Positions 40,843 to 49,699 of a stretch of 64,000 bases of DNA are shown one piece after another. The notes beneath the pieces were generated by a model that worked only from the letters and a program-made list of their open reading frames with translations, was not told the DNA's origin and searched no databases. Where the stretch lies: NCBI RefSeq assembly GCF_001423765.1, contig NZ_LMPG01000011.1, positions 62,001 to 126,000 of the forward strand. Direction: 5' to 3'. The position numbers and the translations under genes were made by a program. Source of the stretch: Sphingomonas sp. Leaf343. GTDB taxonomy: Bacteria > Pseudomonadota > Alphaproteobacteria > Sphingomonadales > Sphingomonadaceae. Position 1 is the stretch's first letter. Every line of letters starts with the position of its first letter.

Positions 40843-41208
40843 ATGCGCCACGGACCATTGAAGCTGAAGGCGCAGATCCTGTGCGGCGACGCCATCGCGT
40901 TCGGCCCGGGCAAGGCCGACCTGCTGGAGGCGATCGGCGCACACGGCTCGATCTCCGCCGCCGGCCGCGCGCTGGGGATGAGCTATCGCCGGACGTGGTT
41001 GCTGGTCGATGAGATGAACCGCTGCTGGGCGGAGCGGCTGGTGGCGACCGACGGGCGACGCGGGGCGGGCCTGACCGACTATGGCCGCACGATCCTGTCG
41101 GCCTATCGCGCGCTGGAGGCGACGATCGACGCGGCGACCGCGTCGTCGGAGGCGTTTGCGGTGCTGGAACGATCGTTGCGGGTCGAGCCGCTGGCGCGGG
41201 CACCCTGA
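40843..41208 (+). CDS. ModE-type winged-helix regulator without molybdate-binding domain
   Basis: 121 residues from ATG 40,843, five bases after GGGAG. The winged helix matches ModE N-terminal domains: GKADLLEAIGAHGSISAAGRALGMSYRRTW and LVDEMNRCWAERLV, ending with GRRGAGLTDYGRTILSAY. The molybdate-binding MOP domains of full ModE are absent, so it may respond to another signal or not to a ligand at all. It is a single gene with no molybdenum genes next to it. Confidence 0.85.
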   Translation: MRHGPLKLKAQILCGDAIAFGPGKADLLEAIGAHGSISAAGRALGMSYRRTWLLVDEMNRCWAERLVATDGRRGAGLTDYGRTILSAYRALEATIDAATASSEAFAVLERSLRVEPLARAP

Positions 41209-41223
41209 CGCTACGACCCGCAG

Positions 41224-41817
41224 TCAGACGAAGGCCGGGGCCTGTCGCAACTGCTGGTACGCCGCGATCACCCGTTGCAACTCGCCTTCGTGACTGCGGT
41301 CGCCGCCGTTGCGGTCGGGATGGAACTTGCGGACCAGTTCCGAATAGCGCCGTCGCAGCCCGGCGCGGTCGGCATCGGGGGCCAGCCCCAACACTTTCAG
41401 GCTGGCGCGATCCTGCCCCGACAGCGGCTTGCCGTCGTTGCGTTCGGGGGCGGTTTCGCGGCGATAGCGTGCGGCGATGGCGTCTAGCGGGTCATGGAAA
41501 TCGGCCCAGCGCGGCCCCTGATCGCCGCTGCCCGCCCGTGCGAAGGCACGCGTCTCGCGCTCCCAGCCGGCGGTCGGGCGCTGGGCGTTGTGGATCTCGT
41601 CCGCGGTCATGCCGTCGAAGAAGTTGTAGCCGGCATTGAACGCCCGGACATGATCCAGGCACATCCAGCGAAAGCGCGGCGGCCCGCCGTCGCTCGCACC
41701 CTCCAGCGGCGGCGCGCGGAACTCGCCCGGCTCCTCGCAGCCCGGCTGCGCGCAGGGTCGTCCATTCGCTTCGACCCGCCCGTGAAACCGGGCGGCGGGT
41801 CGTTCCTTCCGTTCCAT
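41224..41817 (-). CDS. J-domain molecular chaperone protein
   Basis: 197 residues from ATG 41,817; the longer frame upstream has unrelated composition. The C-terminal 65 residues form a J domain with HPD (KFHPDRNGGDRS) and LKVLGLAPDADRAGLRRRYSEL. The first half has a small cysteine group (RPCAQPGCEEPGEF, WMCLDHVRAF) and an RFRW motif that is conserved in alphaproteobacterial homologues. It should activate DnaK at an unknown client. It is divergent from bolA by 48 bases. Confidence 0.85.
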   Translation of the reverse strand: MERKERPAARFHGRVEANGRPCAQPGCEEPGEFRAPPLEGASDGGPPRFRWMCLDHVRAFNAGYNFFDGMTADEIHNAQRPTAGWERETRAFARAGSGDQGPRWADFHDPLDAIAARYRRETAPERNDGKPLSGQDRASLKVLGLAPDADRAGLRRRYSELVRKFHPDRNGGDRSHEGELQRVIAAYQQLRQAPAFV

Positions 41818-41865
41818 GACCTTGTTTATTCGATCCCTGCCGTCAAACCGGCTATGTAGGAGCCG

Positions 41866-42153
41866 ATGGACATCACCGCTACCGACCCGCTCGACCGGAT
41901 CATCGCCGATCGCCTGACGCAGGCGCTCGCCCCGTCGCATCTGACCGTCAGCAACGACAGCGCGCAGCATCGCGGCCATATGGGCGACGACGGCACGGGC
42001 GAGTCGCATTTCAGCGTCGACATCGTCGCCGACGCCTTCGCCGGCCAGTCCCGCGTTGCGCGCCAGCGGCTCGTCAACCATGCGCTCGCCGACCTGCTCG
42101 CGACCCGCATCCACGCGCTCGCGATCCGGGCCCGCGCACCGGGAGACGCCTGA
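41866..42153 (+). CDS. BolA family protein
   Basis: 95 residues from ATG 41,866 after AGGAG. The core reads IIADRLTQALAPSHLTVSNDSAQH, then GESHFSVDIVADAFAGQSRVARQRLVNHALADLL, a clear BolA domain. The usual histidine of the BolA-glutaredoxin Fe-S site is present in SAQHRGH and again in NHAL. BolA proteins act with monothiol glutaredoxins in iron sensing and Fe-S handling. It joins the GST directly through a one-base stop/start overlap, so the two are co-translated. Confidence 0.9.
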   Translation: MDITATDPLDRIIADRLTQALAPSHLTVSNDSAQHRGHMGDDGTGESHFSVDIVADAFAGQSRVARQRLVNHALADLLATRIHALAIRARAPGDA

Positions 42154-42854
42154 TGTCCTGCGACCTGTGGTACTGGCCGGGCATCCAGGGCCGTGGCGAA
42201 TTCGTGCGGCTGGCGCTGGAGGGTGGCGGCATCGCGTATCGCGATCGCGCGCGGGAGGAGGGCGCGGAGGCGCTGCTCGACGATATGGAGACGCGACAGG
42301 ACCGCACGCCGTTCGCGCCGCCCTATCTCGACTGCGACGGGCTCGTCATCGCGCAAGTCGCCAACATCCTGATGTATCTGGGCGAACGCCACGGCCTCGC
42401 GCCGTCGTCGATCGCGGACCGGCTGTGGCTGAACCAGATCCAGCTGACGATCACCGACCTCGTCGCGGAGGTTCACGACGTCCATCACCCGGTCGCCACG
42501 GGAGACTATTACGAAGACCAGAAACCGGAAGCCGAACGCACCGCCGCGCAGTTCCGCAACGAGCGCCTGCCGAAGTTCCTGACCTATTTCGAGGATGCGC
42601 TGAACGGCGCCGATTGGCTGGTCGATCATCGCTGGACCTATGCCGACACGTCGCTGTTCCAGCTGTTCGAGGGGCTGCGCTACATGTTCCCGCAGCGCAT
42701 GGTGACGCTGGAGCCGAATTATCCCGGTCTGGTGGCGCTCCACGGCCGGGTCGCGGCATTGCCCGGCATCCGCGCCTATCTCAAGAGCGACCGCCGACTG
42801 GCGTTCAACGAGGATGGCATCTTCCGCCACTATCCCGAACTGGACGCCGCCTGA
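42153..42854 (+). CDS. Glutathione S-transferase
   Basis: 233 residues from ATG 42,153. The thioredoxin-fold domain has LWYWPGIQGRGEFVRLALEG, then VIAQVANILMYLGERHGL. The helical C-terminal domain carries DYYEDQKPEAERTAAQFRN and YADTSLFQLFEGLRYMFPQ. It is similar to the sigma/beta-type GSTs found in proteobacteria that conjugate electrophiles. Position between bolA and NUDIX suggests a stress-response cluster (bolA-GST-NUDIX-hydrolase) with short or overlapping junctions. Confidence 0.85.
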   Translation: MSCDLWYWPGIQGRGEFVRLALEGGGIAYRDRAREEGAEALLDDMETRQDRTPFAPPYLDCDGLVIAQVANILMYLGERHGLAPSSIADRLWLNQIQLTITDLVAEVHDVHHPVATGDYYEDQKPEAERTAAQFRNERLPKFLTYFEDALNGADWLVDHRWTYADTSLFQLFEGLRYMFPQRMVTLEPNYPGLVALHGRVAALPGIRAYLKSDRRLAFNEDGIFRHYPELDAA

Positions 42855-42855
42855 C

Positions 42856-43308
42856 ATGCGCCGACAGCGCCCCGCCGCGCGCATCCTGCTGGTCGACGGC
42901 TGTGGCCGGACGTTGCTGTTCCGCTTCGTGCCGGAGGACGGCCGGCCGCCCTTCTGGGTGACGCCGGGCGGGGCGGTCGATCCGGGTGAGAGCTACCCCG
43001 AAGCCGCCCGCCGCGAATTGCGCGAGGAGGTTGGCCTCGACCGGGATTGTGGACCGGAGGTCGCACGCCGGCTGGTCGAGTTCCTGACGCTGGAGGGTGT
43101 CGAGGTGCAGGCCGACGAGCGATATTTCCGTGTCGATATCGACACCTGCGACGTCGATCCTGCGGGCCATACGCCATTGGAACGCCGCGTGATAACCGAG
43201 TGGCGCTGGTTCGAACGCGACGACATCGCCGGCCACGCCGAACCGATCTTTCCCGTCGACCTGACCGCCATGCTGGCCGCGACGGACCACCCGGTGGAGG
43301 TTGCATGA
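42856..43308 (+). CDS. NUDIX hydrolase
   Basis: 150 residues from ATG 42,856, one base after the previous stop. The NUDIX box is GGAVDPGESYPEAARRELREEVGL (G-x5-E-x7-R-E-x-x-E-E-x-G), within an alpha/beta fold. Such enzymes cleave nucleoside diphosphates linked to another moiety. The preceding residues FWVTPGG match the usual strand. Four bases overlap the next gene. The specific substrate is not clear. Confidence 0.88.
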   Translation: MRRQRPAARILLVDGCGRTLLFRFVPEDGRPPFWVTPGGAVDPGESYPEAARRELREEVGLDRDCGPEVARRLVEFLTLEGVEVQADERYFRVDIDTCDVDPAGHTPLERRVITEWRWFERDDIAGHAEPIFPVDLTAMLAATDHPVEVA

Positions 43309-44180
43309 CCCTGACGCGTTATCCGCTCTCGACCGGCGTAGACCTCGACGTCCAGACCGCGGGCGACCGCAATGCGCCGCCGGTGATCCTGCTCCACGGT
43401 TTCCCCGAATCGCACCGGACGTGGCGGCATATCGTCCCCGATCTGGCGCGCGACCACTTCATCGTCGTGCCCGACCAGCGCGGCTATGCCCGCTCGTCCA
43501 AGCCCGCCGCGGTCGAGGATTACAGCCCCGACCGGATCGTCGGCGACCTGATCGCGCTGGCCGACGAGCTCGGCATCGGCCGCTTCACGCTGGTCGGCCA
43601 TGACTGGGGCGGCGCGGTGGCGTGGATGGCGGCGCTGACCCGGCCCGACCGGGTCGAGCGGCTGGTGATCGTCAACGCGCCGCACCCCTATGTCTTCCAG
43701 CGGTCGTTGTTCGAGGACGCGGAGCAGCGCGCCGCCAGCCAGTACATCACCCGCTTCCGAGACACGAACCTCGACCGCAGCATCCTCGCAAAGGGGCTGG
43801 AGCATTTCCTCTCGACCAGCTTCGCGGGCCACGTCGCCACCGCGATCGCGGGGGCGGACAAGGCGGCGTATCTGGACGAATGGTCGCAACCGGGCGCGCT
43901 GACGGCGATGCTCAACTGGTATCGCGCGTCGAACATCGTCGTGCCGGCGCCCGGCGAGGATGCACCCCGGCCCGCGTTCCTCGACCGTCCCTTCCCGCCC
44001 GTGACGCAACGGACGCTCGTCGTCTGGGGCACGCAGGACAAGGCGCTGCTGCCGGTGCAACTGGAGGGTCTCGACGCGCTGGTGCCCGACCTGACCGTCG
44101 CGACGGTCGATGCCGGCCATTTCGTACCGTGGCAGCATCCGGAGGCGGTGATCCGCGCGATGCGGGACTGGGGTATCTGA
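43305..44180 (+). CDS. Alpha/beta-hydrolase, epoxide-hydrolase-like
   Basis: 291 residues from ATG 43,305. The oxyanion region LLHGFPESHRTWRH, the nucleophile aspartate in VGHDWGGAVAW, and GHFVPWQHPE as the histidine are arranged as in epoxide hydrolases and dehalogenases (D-D/E-H type). LVVWGTQDKAL holds the acidic residue. Two cap-domain tyrosines are present (YITRF and WYRAS). The enzyme probably opens small epoxides; the sequence does not decide the substrate. It closes the bolA cluster and is convergent with the Slam gene. Confidence 0.85.
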   Translation: MTLTRYPLSTGVDLDVQTAGDRNAPPVILLHGFPESHRTWRHIVPDLARDHFIVVPDQRGYARSSKPAAVEDYSPDRIVGDLIALADELGIGRFTLVGHDWGGAVAWMAALTRPDRVERLVIVNAPHPYVFQRSLFEDAEQRAASQYITRFRDTNLDRSILAKGLEHFLSTSFAGHVATAIAGADKAAYLDEWSQPGALTAMLNWYRASNIVVPAPGEDAPRPAFLDRPFPPVTQRTLVVWGTQDKALLPVQLEGLDALVPDLTVATVDAGHFVPWQHPEAVIRAMRDWGI

Positions 44181-44194
44181 CGCGCGGGTGCGGT

Positions 44195-45544
44195 TCAGAA
44201 GTACCGCGCCAGCGTCACCTCGAACCGGCTGCGTTCGATCCCGTACAGCTTCAGCGACGAATCGATGTCGTTGTAGGTCCAGTTCACCTGCGGCGAGAAT
44301 CCGAACAGCCGGATCTTGCGGTTGCCCAACGTCGTCCGCACCACCAGCCGCGTATCGCGCCGCGCGTCGAGGTCGAAGATCGGCAACGGCGCATCGAACA
44401 TCGCCCGCGACAGGCCGACACTGCCGCCGACGTTGAAGCCGTGGGGCAGTTCGCCGCCGACGCCGACATTGCCGCCGATCTCGGTGTTGGAAAACGGCTT
44501 CTGCCGCAGCCAGTCGCGCCGTACGAACGGCCCCGCCGACATCACGATCGTCCGCGTCAGCGCATGTTCCAGCGTGCCGTACACGCCGCCCTGCCACCCG
44601 TCATAGCCACGATCGAAGAATGCGCGGACGTGCCGCACGTCGATCTGGTAGCCGAACCGGTCGCGCTTCCCGAGCATCATCTGCCCGCCGGTGCGGACGC
44701 CGACCTGCTCCGTCGTCGCGTCGCCGCCATACCAGCGCCGCGCGTACACCCCCTCCAGCGAGACGCTGCTGGTCGGGGTCAGCCGGTACTCCGCACCGCC
44801 GGCGAGCTGGACCGCATAGTCGTCGAAGCGGCGACCACCGTAATTGGTCCCGTTCGCATCGAACTCCGCCAGCGCCGACACGTCCGGTGCGACCGGCAGA
44901 CGCAATCCGGCGGATAGCTGCGCGGTCTGGCCCAGACCGGAGCGCGCCTTCGCATCCTCGTTCAGTTCGGCGAGGAACGCCTGATCGCCGAGCAGCACGG
45001 TGATCGACTGCGCCGTGGTGGCGTTGTTGATGTTGGTATCGGGCGCGAGGCCGATGTTGAAATCCAGCCGCCACGCCCGTCCGCTGCGGATCGTGTCGCG
45101 CACGGTGCGGATGGTGCGGGCGATCTGTTGCGGCAGATCGGCATCCTGTTGCGCGATCCTGAGCTGGCGATCGGCGCTGGCGGTCTTCTTCAGGGCCATC
45201 AGCGCCTGCGCCAGCTCCAGCCGGACGCGCGTCTGGCGTGGATCGTCCGCCAGGATCGCCATGAACTGATCCGCCGCACGGGCATGGTCACCGGTGCGCG
45301 CCGCGATCAGCCCGCCCAGAAAGCGTGTCTGCAGGCTATAGCCGGGGGCGAGGCGCAGCGCCTCCACCAGCGGCTTCGCCTCCGCGAAATGCTGCTCCCC
45401 GATCAACCGCTCCGCCGCCGCCAGCAATTGCGGCGGCGTCAGCGTGATCCGGCAGGTGCCGCCCGAGCAGCTTTGCCCGGGGGCGGCGAATGCGGGGGCC
45501 GCCGCGACGCACAGCGCCGCCACGCTCATCCCCACGATCCGCAT
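44195..45544 (-). CDS. Surface lipoprotein assembly modifier (Slam), type XI secretion
   Basis: 449 residues with a signal peptide (MRIVGMSVAALCVAAAPAFA). Residues 35-140 are a helical TPR-type domain (LLAAAERLIGEQHFAEAKPLVEAL, ARAADQFMAIL). Residues 155-449 form a 14-stranded barrel-like region (DUF560) with SGRAWRLDFNIGLAPDTNIN, and a final aromatic residue (VTLARYF). Slam proteins move lipoproteins across the outer membrane to the cell surface, first shown in Neisseria. The lipoprotein gene immediately upstream on the same strand is its likely client. Length and domain order are standard. Confidence 0.88.
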   Translation of the reverse strand: MRIVGMSVAALCVAAAPAFAAPGQSCSGGTCRITLTPPQLLAAAERLIGEQHFAEAKPLVEALRLAPGYSLQTRFLGGLIAARTGDHARAADQFMAILADDPRQTRVRLELAQALMALKKTASADRQLRIAQQDADLPQQIARTIRTVRDTIRSGRAWRLDFNIGLAPDTNINNATTAQSITVLLGDQAFLAELNEDAKARSGLGQTAQLSAGLRLPVAPDVSALAEFDANGTNYGGRRFDDYAVQLAGGAEYRLTPTSSVSLEGVYARRWYGGDATTEQVGVRTGGQMMLGKRDRFGYQIDVRHVRAFFDRGYDGWQGGVYGTLEHALTRTIVMSAGPFVRRDWLRQKPFSNTEIGGNVGVGGELPHGFNVGGSVGLSRAMFDAPLPIFDLDARRDTRLVVRTTLGNRKIRLFGFSPQVNWTYNDIDSSLKLYGIERSRFEVTLARYF

Positions 45545-45568
45545 CGCTCGTCGCTCCGTCTGAACCGC

Positions 45569-46711
45569 TTACTTCTTGCCGCCGACGAAGCCGCCCATGA
45601 TGTCGACCCGCTGGTTGGGAATGCCGCCGACGATGCGGAAATTGCCGCCGATGTTCTTCGCGTCCGGGCCATAGAAGGTGCCGTCGATCGAACTCGCCCC
45701 GGCGCTGCTGGTGCCCGCGCTGACCGACGTGAAGTCGATCGGCACCGCGATACCGCCGCTGGTGAAGCCGGCCGATGCGAAGGTACCGGCGAAGGCCGTC
45801 GATGCCGCCGTCCAACTGGCCGACCCGGTCGCCGCGAATGTTGCGCCGGAAGGGATGGTGAGCGCCGCATCGGTGATCGGCGCATCCTTGAAGAACCCCG
45901 GCCCGACGGTACCCGACAGGGCGAGCGTCAGGCTGCGCTTGCCGAAATCGACATCGACGGCGCTGGTGCCGTTCAGCCATTGCTGGACCGACGGGCTGCC
46001 GCCCTGCTGCATCACCATCGTCGCCAGGAACTGGCCATCGAAGCGGGCGCTGCCCTTGGTCGGTGTCTGCAACGCCGTGCTGCGGGAGCCGAAGACGAGC
46101 ACGCCCTGTTCGGAAATGGTCGTCCCGTCGTCGGTCCTCTCGTTCCGCTCGAACCCGGCCAGCGACACGAACGCGCCGGAACTGTTGGGACGCTGGTAGA
46201 AGAACGTCAGCGGCACCTTGCCGTCGAGAACGTGCAGATAGTTGAAGCCCGCCAGTAGCGGCACCTGACGTTCGACATCCTGAGGATCGGAGGTGGTCCG
46301 GTGGCGGGGGTCCTGGAACGTGACATCGCGCGTCACGCCCGACTTGGCATCGCCCAGCGACAGCACGAACACACCGTCCCGTGGATCGTAGCTGATCGTA
46401 CCGGACGGCGCCGCAACGGTGCTGGCGTTCCCGGTATACATCTCGCGCCCGTCCTTATCGACCGTCATCGCGTGCATCGCACCGACCGCATCGAACGTCG
46501 TCGCCGTCTTCACGTCGAACAGGTTCGCCTGCGTGGCGACCGGTGCCGTCGGCGTCGGTGTCGCAGTCGGCGTGGGGGTAGCGGCCGGCGTCGGCGTGGC
46601 CGTGCCACCGGTCGCCCCGGCGGATGAGCCGATCGACGCGACACCACCGCCACCGGATCCGCCACAGGCGACCAGCGGGAGTGCAGCAAGGGCCATGATC
46701 GTCGCGCGCAT
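45569..46711 (-). CDS. Slam-dependent surface lipoprotein, transferrin-binding-like
   Basis: 380 residues. The lipobox LVACGG places the lipidated cysteine at residue 16. A Thr/Pro linker (TPTPAATPTPTATPTPT) follows, then a soluble beta-rich body. The C-terminal 120 residues carry strands of the type seen in TbpB/HpuA-like barrels (WTAASTAFAGTFASAGF, ASSIDGTFYGPDAKNIGGNF, ending GGFVGGKK). This is the form of cargo that Slam proteins export. It is 24 bases upstream of the Slam gene. Ligands of known members are metal carriers, but this one's ligand is unknown. Confidence 0.82.
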   Translation of the reverse strand: MRATIMALAALPLVACGGSGGGGVASIGSSAGATGGTATPTPAATPTPTATPTPTAPVATQANLFDVKTATTFDAVGAMHAMTVDKDGREMYTGNASTVAAPSGTISYDPRDGVFVLSLGDAKSGVTRDVTFQDPRHRTTSDPQDVERQVPLLAGFNYLHVLDGKVPLTFFYQRPNSSGAFVSLAGFERNERTDDGTTISEQGVLVFGSRSTALQTPTKGSARFDGQFLATMVMQQGGSPSVQQWLNGTSAVDVDFGKRSLTLALSGTVGPGFFKDAPITDAALTIPSGATFAATGSASWTAASTAFAGTFASAGFTSGGIAVPIDFTSVSAGTSSAGASSIDGTFYGPDAKNIGGNFRIVGGIPNQRVDIMGGFVGGKK

Positions 46712-46838
46712 CGGTAATTCCTGTCCCGGGAAATCGTCGAGCGCGGGATTACATCGCTGTGGTTAACAACCTCTCAACCCCGCGCGACCCTCCGCGACCG
46801 GGGGTGACGGCGCGCGCGCATCGGCTTACAGCGCGCGC

Positions 46839-47300
46839 ATGTCCCGTACCTCCGCACGAACCAAGGCGCGCGCCGCCGCTCGCCTTGCCGCCGTCCAGGC
46901 GCTGTATCAGCACGAGATGGAGGGGACGGCGATCCCCGCCCTGCTGCATGAATTCCATCACCATCGCATCGGCGCGACGATCGAGGACGTTGAATATGCC
47001 GAGGCCGACGTGATGTTCTTCGACGATCTGGTGAAGGGTGCCGCCGCCCGGCTGGCCGAGGTCGACCGCCTGATCGAGGAGAAGCTGACCGCCAGCTGGA
47101 CGCTGACGCGACTCGACAAGCCGATGAAGGCGATCCTGCGCGCGGGCACCTATGAATTGCTCGCGCGGCGCGACGTGCCGGTCGGCGCGGTCATCAGCGA
47201 ATATGTCGACGTGGCGCACGCCTTCTACGAAAAGCGCGAGACGGGCTTCGTCAACGGCCTGCTCGACGCGATCGCCAGGGACGCCCGCGCGAAAGGCTGA
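46839..47300 (+). CDS. nusB: Transcription antitermination factor NusB
   Basis: 153 residues. The NusB fold is clear: RLAAVQALYQHEMEG, FDDLVKGAAARLAEVDRLIEEKL, WTLTRLDKPMKAILRAGTYELL, then VPVGAVISEYVDVAHAFYEKRETGFVNGLLDA. NusB works with NusE (S10) and boxA RNA to suppress termination in rRNA operons. It is divergent from the lipoprotein gene by 127 bases and followed in overlap by DUF4169, then the serine hydrolase and thiL. Confidence 0.95.
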   Translation: MSRTSARTKARAAARLAAVQALYQHEMEGTAIPALLHEFHHHRIGATIEDVEYAEADVMFFDDLVKGAAARLAEVDRLIEEKLTASWTLTRLDKPMKAILRAGTYELLARRDVPVGAVISEYVDVAHAFYEKRETGFVNGLLDAIARDARAKG

Positions 47301-47479
47301 TGACCGACATCGTCAATCTCAACCGCGCCCGGAAGGCGAAGGCGCGCGACGCCGCAAAGGCGACCGCCGCCGCCAACAGCGTCGCGTTCGGCCGCACCAG
47401 GGCGCAGAAGGCGGCGGACATCGCCGACGCCGACCGTCGCAAGGCGTTGCTGGACGGCGCGAAACTGGAGCGGGAATAG
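47300..47479 (+). CDS. DUF4169 family small protein
   Basis: 59 residues starting at ATG 47,300, which shares its A with the nusB stop (TGATG). The sequence opens MTDIVNLNRARKAKARDAAK and ends DGAKLERE. This is the common DUF4169 pattern of a short, charged, alanine-rich helix pair. It is below many gene-finding cutoffs but clearly in-frame and coupled to nusB. The function is unknown. Confidence 0.82.
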   Translation: MTDIVNLNRARKAKARDAAKATAAANSVAFGRTRAQKAADIADADRRKALLDGAKLERE

Positions 47480-47629
47480 CCGGCGCAGACCATTGCGTCG
47501 TCACGTCGAGAATGAAGCAACATCGGCATCCCATAAAGAACTTCGTACGATGATCCCGTCCCTGCACGCAATTGCCAGCATCGACATCACGCCGTAAACT
47601 CCCGCATCACTCTGGGGGGAGTCACGATC

Positions 47630-49645
47630 ATGCGTCCTGTTCATGCCACCTGCGCGATCCTGCTCGCGGGGACCGCCTCGCTTGCGGTCGCGCAGACCAC
47701 CGCGACGCCAGCGGTGCCCGCGTCCGCGGCGGCACCGTCGCCCGCCGCCGGCGACCGGCCGGAAAGGACGCCGGCCGGCGTCACCGTCACCGCTCCCGGC
47801 GGCTGGACCTCCGCACCCGGCGCGACGTTCGTGGAGCTGACTGCGCCGGAGGGTGACATGCGCCTCGCCGTGGTCGATGTCGCCACCGCGGCCGATGCCC
47901 GCGCCGCCACGCTCGCCGCGTGGCAGGCATGGCGTCCCGCCCAGACCCGCACGCCCAAGCTGGTCACCGCTCGTCCGCCCCGCAATGGCTGGGAGGAACG
48001 TCAGGTCCTCGATTACGAGGTATCGCCCAACGAGAAGCGCGTCCTGATCGCGATGGCGCTGCGCAAGGGCACGGGCTGGACGGTGATGCTGGCCGACGGG
48101 TCGGAGGCGACCGCCGAAAAACGCGGCGCGGCGCTTGGGCTGATGCAGCAGAGCATCCGCCCCGCCGGTTATTCGCGCGAGAGTTTCGCCGGCCGGACCG
48201 CGCATCCGATGGATGCTGCCCGGATCGCGGAGCTGCGCAGCTTCGTCGAACAGGGGATGAAGGACCTCGGCGTACCCGGCGCGGCATTCGCGCTGACGAC
48301 CCGCGCAAAGACGATCTACGCGACCGGGCTCGGCGTCCGCCTGCTCGGTGACCCGACGCCCATCGACGCCGACAGCGAATTCGCCGTCGCGTCGAATACC
48401 AAGGGGATGGCGACGCTGATGCTCGCCAAACTGGTCGATGAGGGCAAGCTGGCCTGGGACCAGCCGGTGACGCAGGTCTATGCGCCGTTCAAGCTCGGCA
48501 GCCCGCAGACAACCAGCAAGGTGCTCGTCCGCCACCTCGTCTGCGCGTGCACCGGGCTGCCGCGCAAGGACATGCAGGTGATCCTGAACTCCGACCCGAA
48601 AAGCGGCGCGGCGGATACGTTCCGGCAGCTGGCGGCGACGGAGCCGACCAGCGGCTTCGGTGAGGTGTTCCAGTACAACAATCTGATGGCCTCCGCCGCC
48701 GGCTATATCGGCGGGCACCTCTATTATCCGTCGATGGACCTCGACGCGGCCCTGTCAAAGGCGATGACGGACAAGGTCTGGTCGCCGCTCGGCATGACGC
48801 GCACCACGCTCGACTTCGACAAGGCGACGCAGGGCGACTGGGCGCGCCCGCACGGCGATTCGATCGACGGCGTGCCGGAACCGATGCTTGGACAAGGGAT
48901 GCGCCTGAATTACGCCTTCACCCGCTACGGCGCGGCGGGCGGGGCGTGGTCGACCGCCAACGATATGATCCGCTATGTCCGGTTCGAACTGAACGAAGGC
49001 AGGCTGGATGACGGTCGCCAGTACGTCTCCGCAAAGAACCTGCTCCAGCGCCGCGTCGCCAATGTGCCGGTCGGCGAGGACCGCGTCTATGGCATGGGCA
49101 TGCAGGTCGATCGCGACTACGGCATCGACGTCGTCCATCACGGCGGCAGCCTGGCCGGGTACAAGACCGACATCGTCATCATTCCCGGCGCGGATATCGG
49201 CGCGGTGATCCTGACCAATTCCGACAATGGGCAGGGCATGTTGCGCCCGTTCATGCGCCGCCTGCTCGAACTGCTCTACGATGGCAGGCCGGAGGCAGCG
49301 GACGACGTGGCCGCCACCGCCAAACGCTATCACGCCGAGATCGCCGAGGAGCGCAAGCGCGTCTCGCCGACGCCCGACGCGAAGGCCGCCGCCGCGCTGG
49401 CATCCGCCTATGTCAACGCCGACCTCGGCCGCGTGACGGTGACGCGCAAGGGCGAGGGCGTGACCTTCGACTTCCGCTCGATCGCCTCGCCGGTGGGCAC
49501 GCGCCGCAACGACGACGGCACGACCAGCTTCGTCGCACTCGATCCGACCTTGCTGTTCTTCCCGATGGTGGTCGGCACGAAGGACGGCAAGCGCACGCTG
49601 ACCGCGCGCGACGGCCAGCACGAATTCGTGTTCGTCGAGGCCTGA
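47630..49645 (+). CDS. Exported serine hydrolase of the beta-lactamase/class C-like family
   Basis: 671 residues with a signal peptide ending at VAQ (residue 22). Residues 40-180 are an N-terminal domain of unknown type. The catalytic domain runs from 205. It has SxxK in VASNTKGMATLM, a YxN in FQYNNLMASAAGYIG and HHGGSLAGYKTD as the third motif, in class C/DD-peptidase style. The final 110 residues form a separate C-terminal domain. Such enzymes range from esterases to D-amino-acid peptidases. It stands alone with a 150-base upstream region and is followed by thiL. Confidence 0.83.
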   Translation: MRPVHATCAILLAGTASLAVAQTTATPAVPASAAAPSPAAGDRPERTPAGVTVTAPGGWTSAPGATFVELTAPEGDMRLAVVDVATAADARAATLAAWQAWRPAQTRTPKLVTARPPRNGWEERQVLDYEVSPNEKRVLIAMALRKGTGWTVMLADGSEATAEKRGAALGLMQQSIRPAGYSRESFAGRTAHPMDAARIAELRSFVEQGMKDLGVPGAAFALTTRAKTIYATGLGVRLLGDPTPIDADSEFAVASNTKGMATLMLAKLVDEGKLAWDQPVTQVYAPFKLGSPQTTSKVLVRHLVCACTGLPRKDMQVILNSDPKSGAADTFRQLAATEPTSGFGEVFQYNNLMASAAGYIGGHLYYPSMDLDAALSKAMTDKVWSPLGMTRTTLDFDKATQGDWARPHGDSIDGVPEPMLGQGMRLNYAFTRYGAAGGAWSTANDMIRYVRFELNEGRLDDGRQYVSAKNLLQRRVANVPVGEDRVYGMGMQVDRDYGIDVVHHGGSLAGYKTDIVIIPGADIGAVILTNSDNGQGMLRPFMRRLLELLYDGRPEAADDVAATAKRYHAEIAEERKRVSPTPDAKAAAALASAYVNADLGRVTVTRKGEGVTFDFRSIASPVGTRRNDDGTTSFVALDPTLLFFPMVVGTKDGKRTLTARDGQHEFVFVEA

Positions 49646-49699
49646 CCGGTTCGGGCGGGGCGGTGGCGCGACGGCCCGCCCCGCCCTACACCTGCACGG

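Noticed and set aside
49646..49699. TPP riboswitch upstream of thiL
   Set aside because: The gap is only 54 bases, too short for a complete THI element, and no THI-box sequences are visible.
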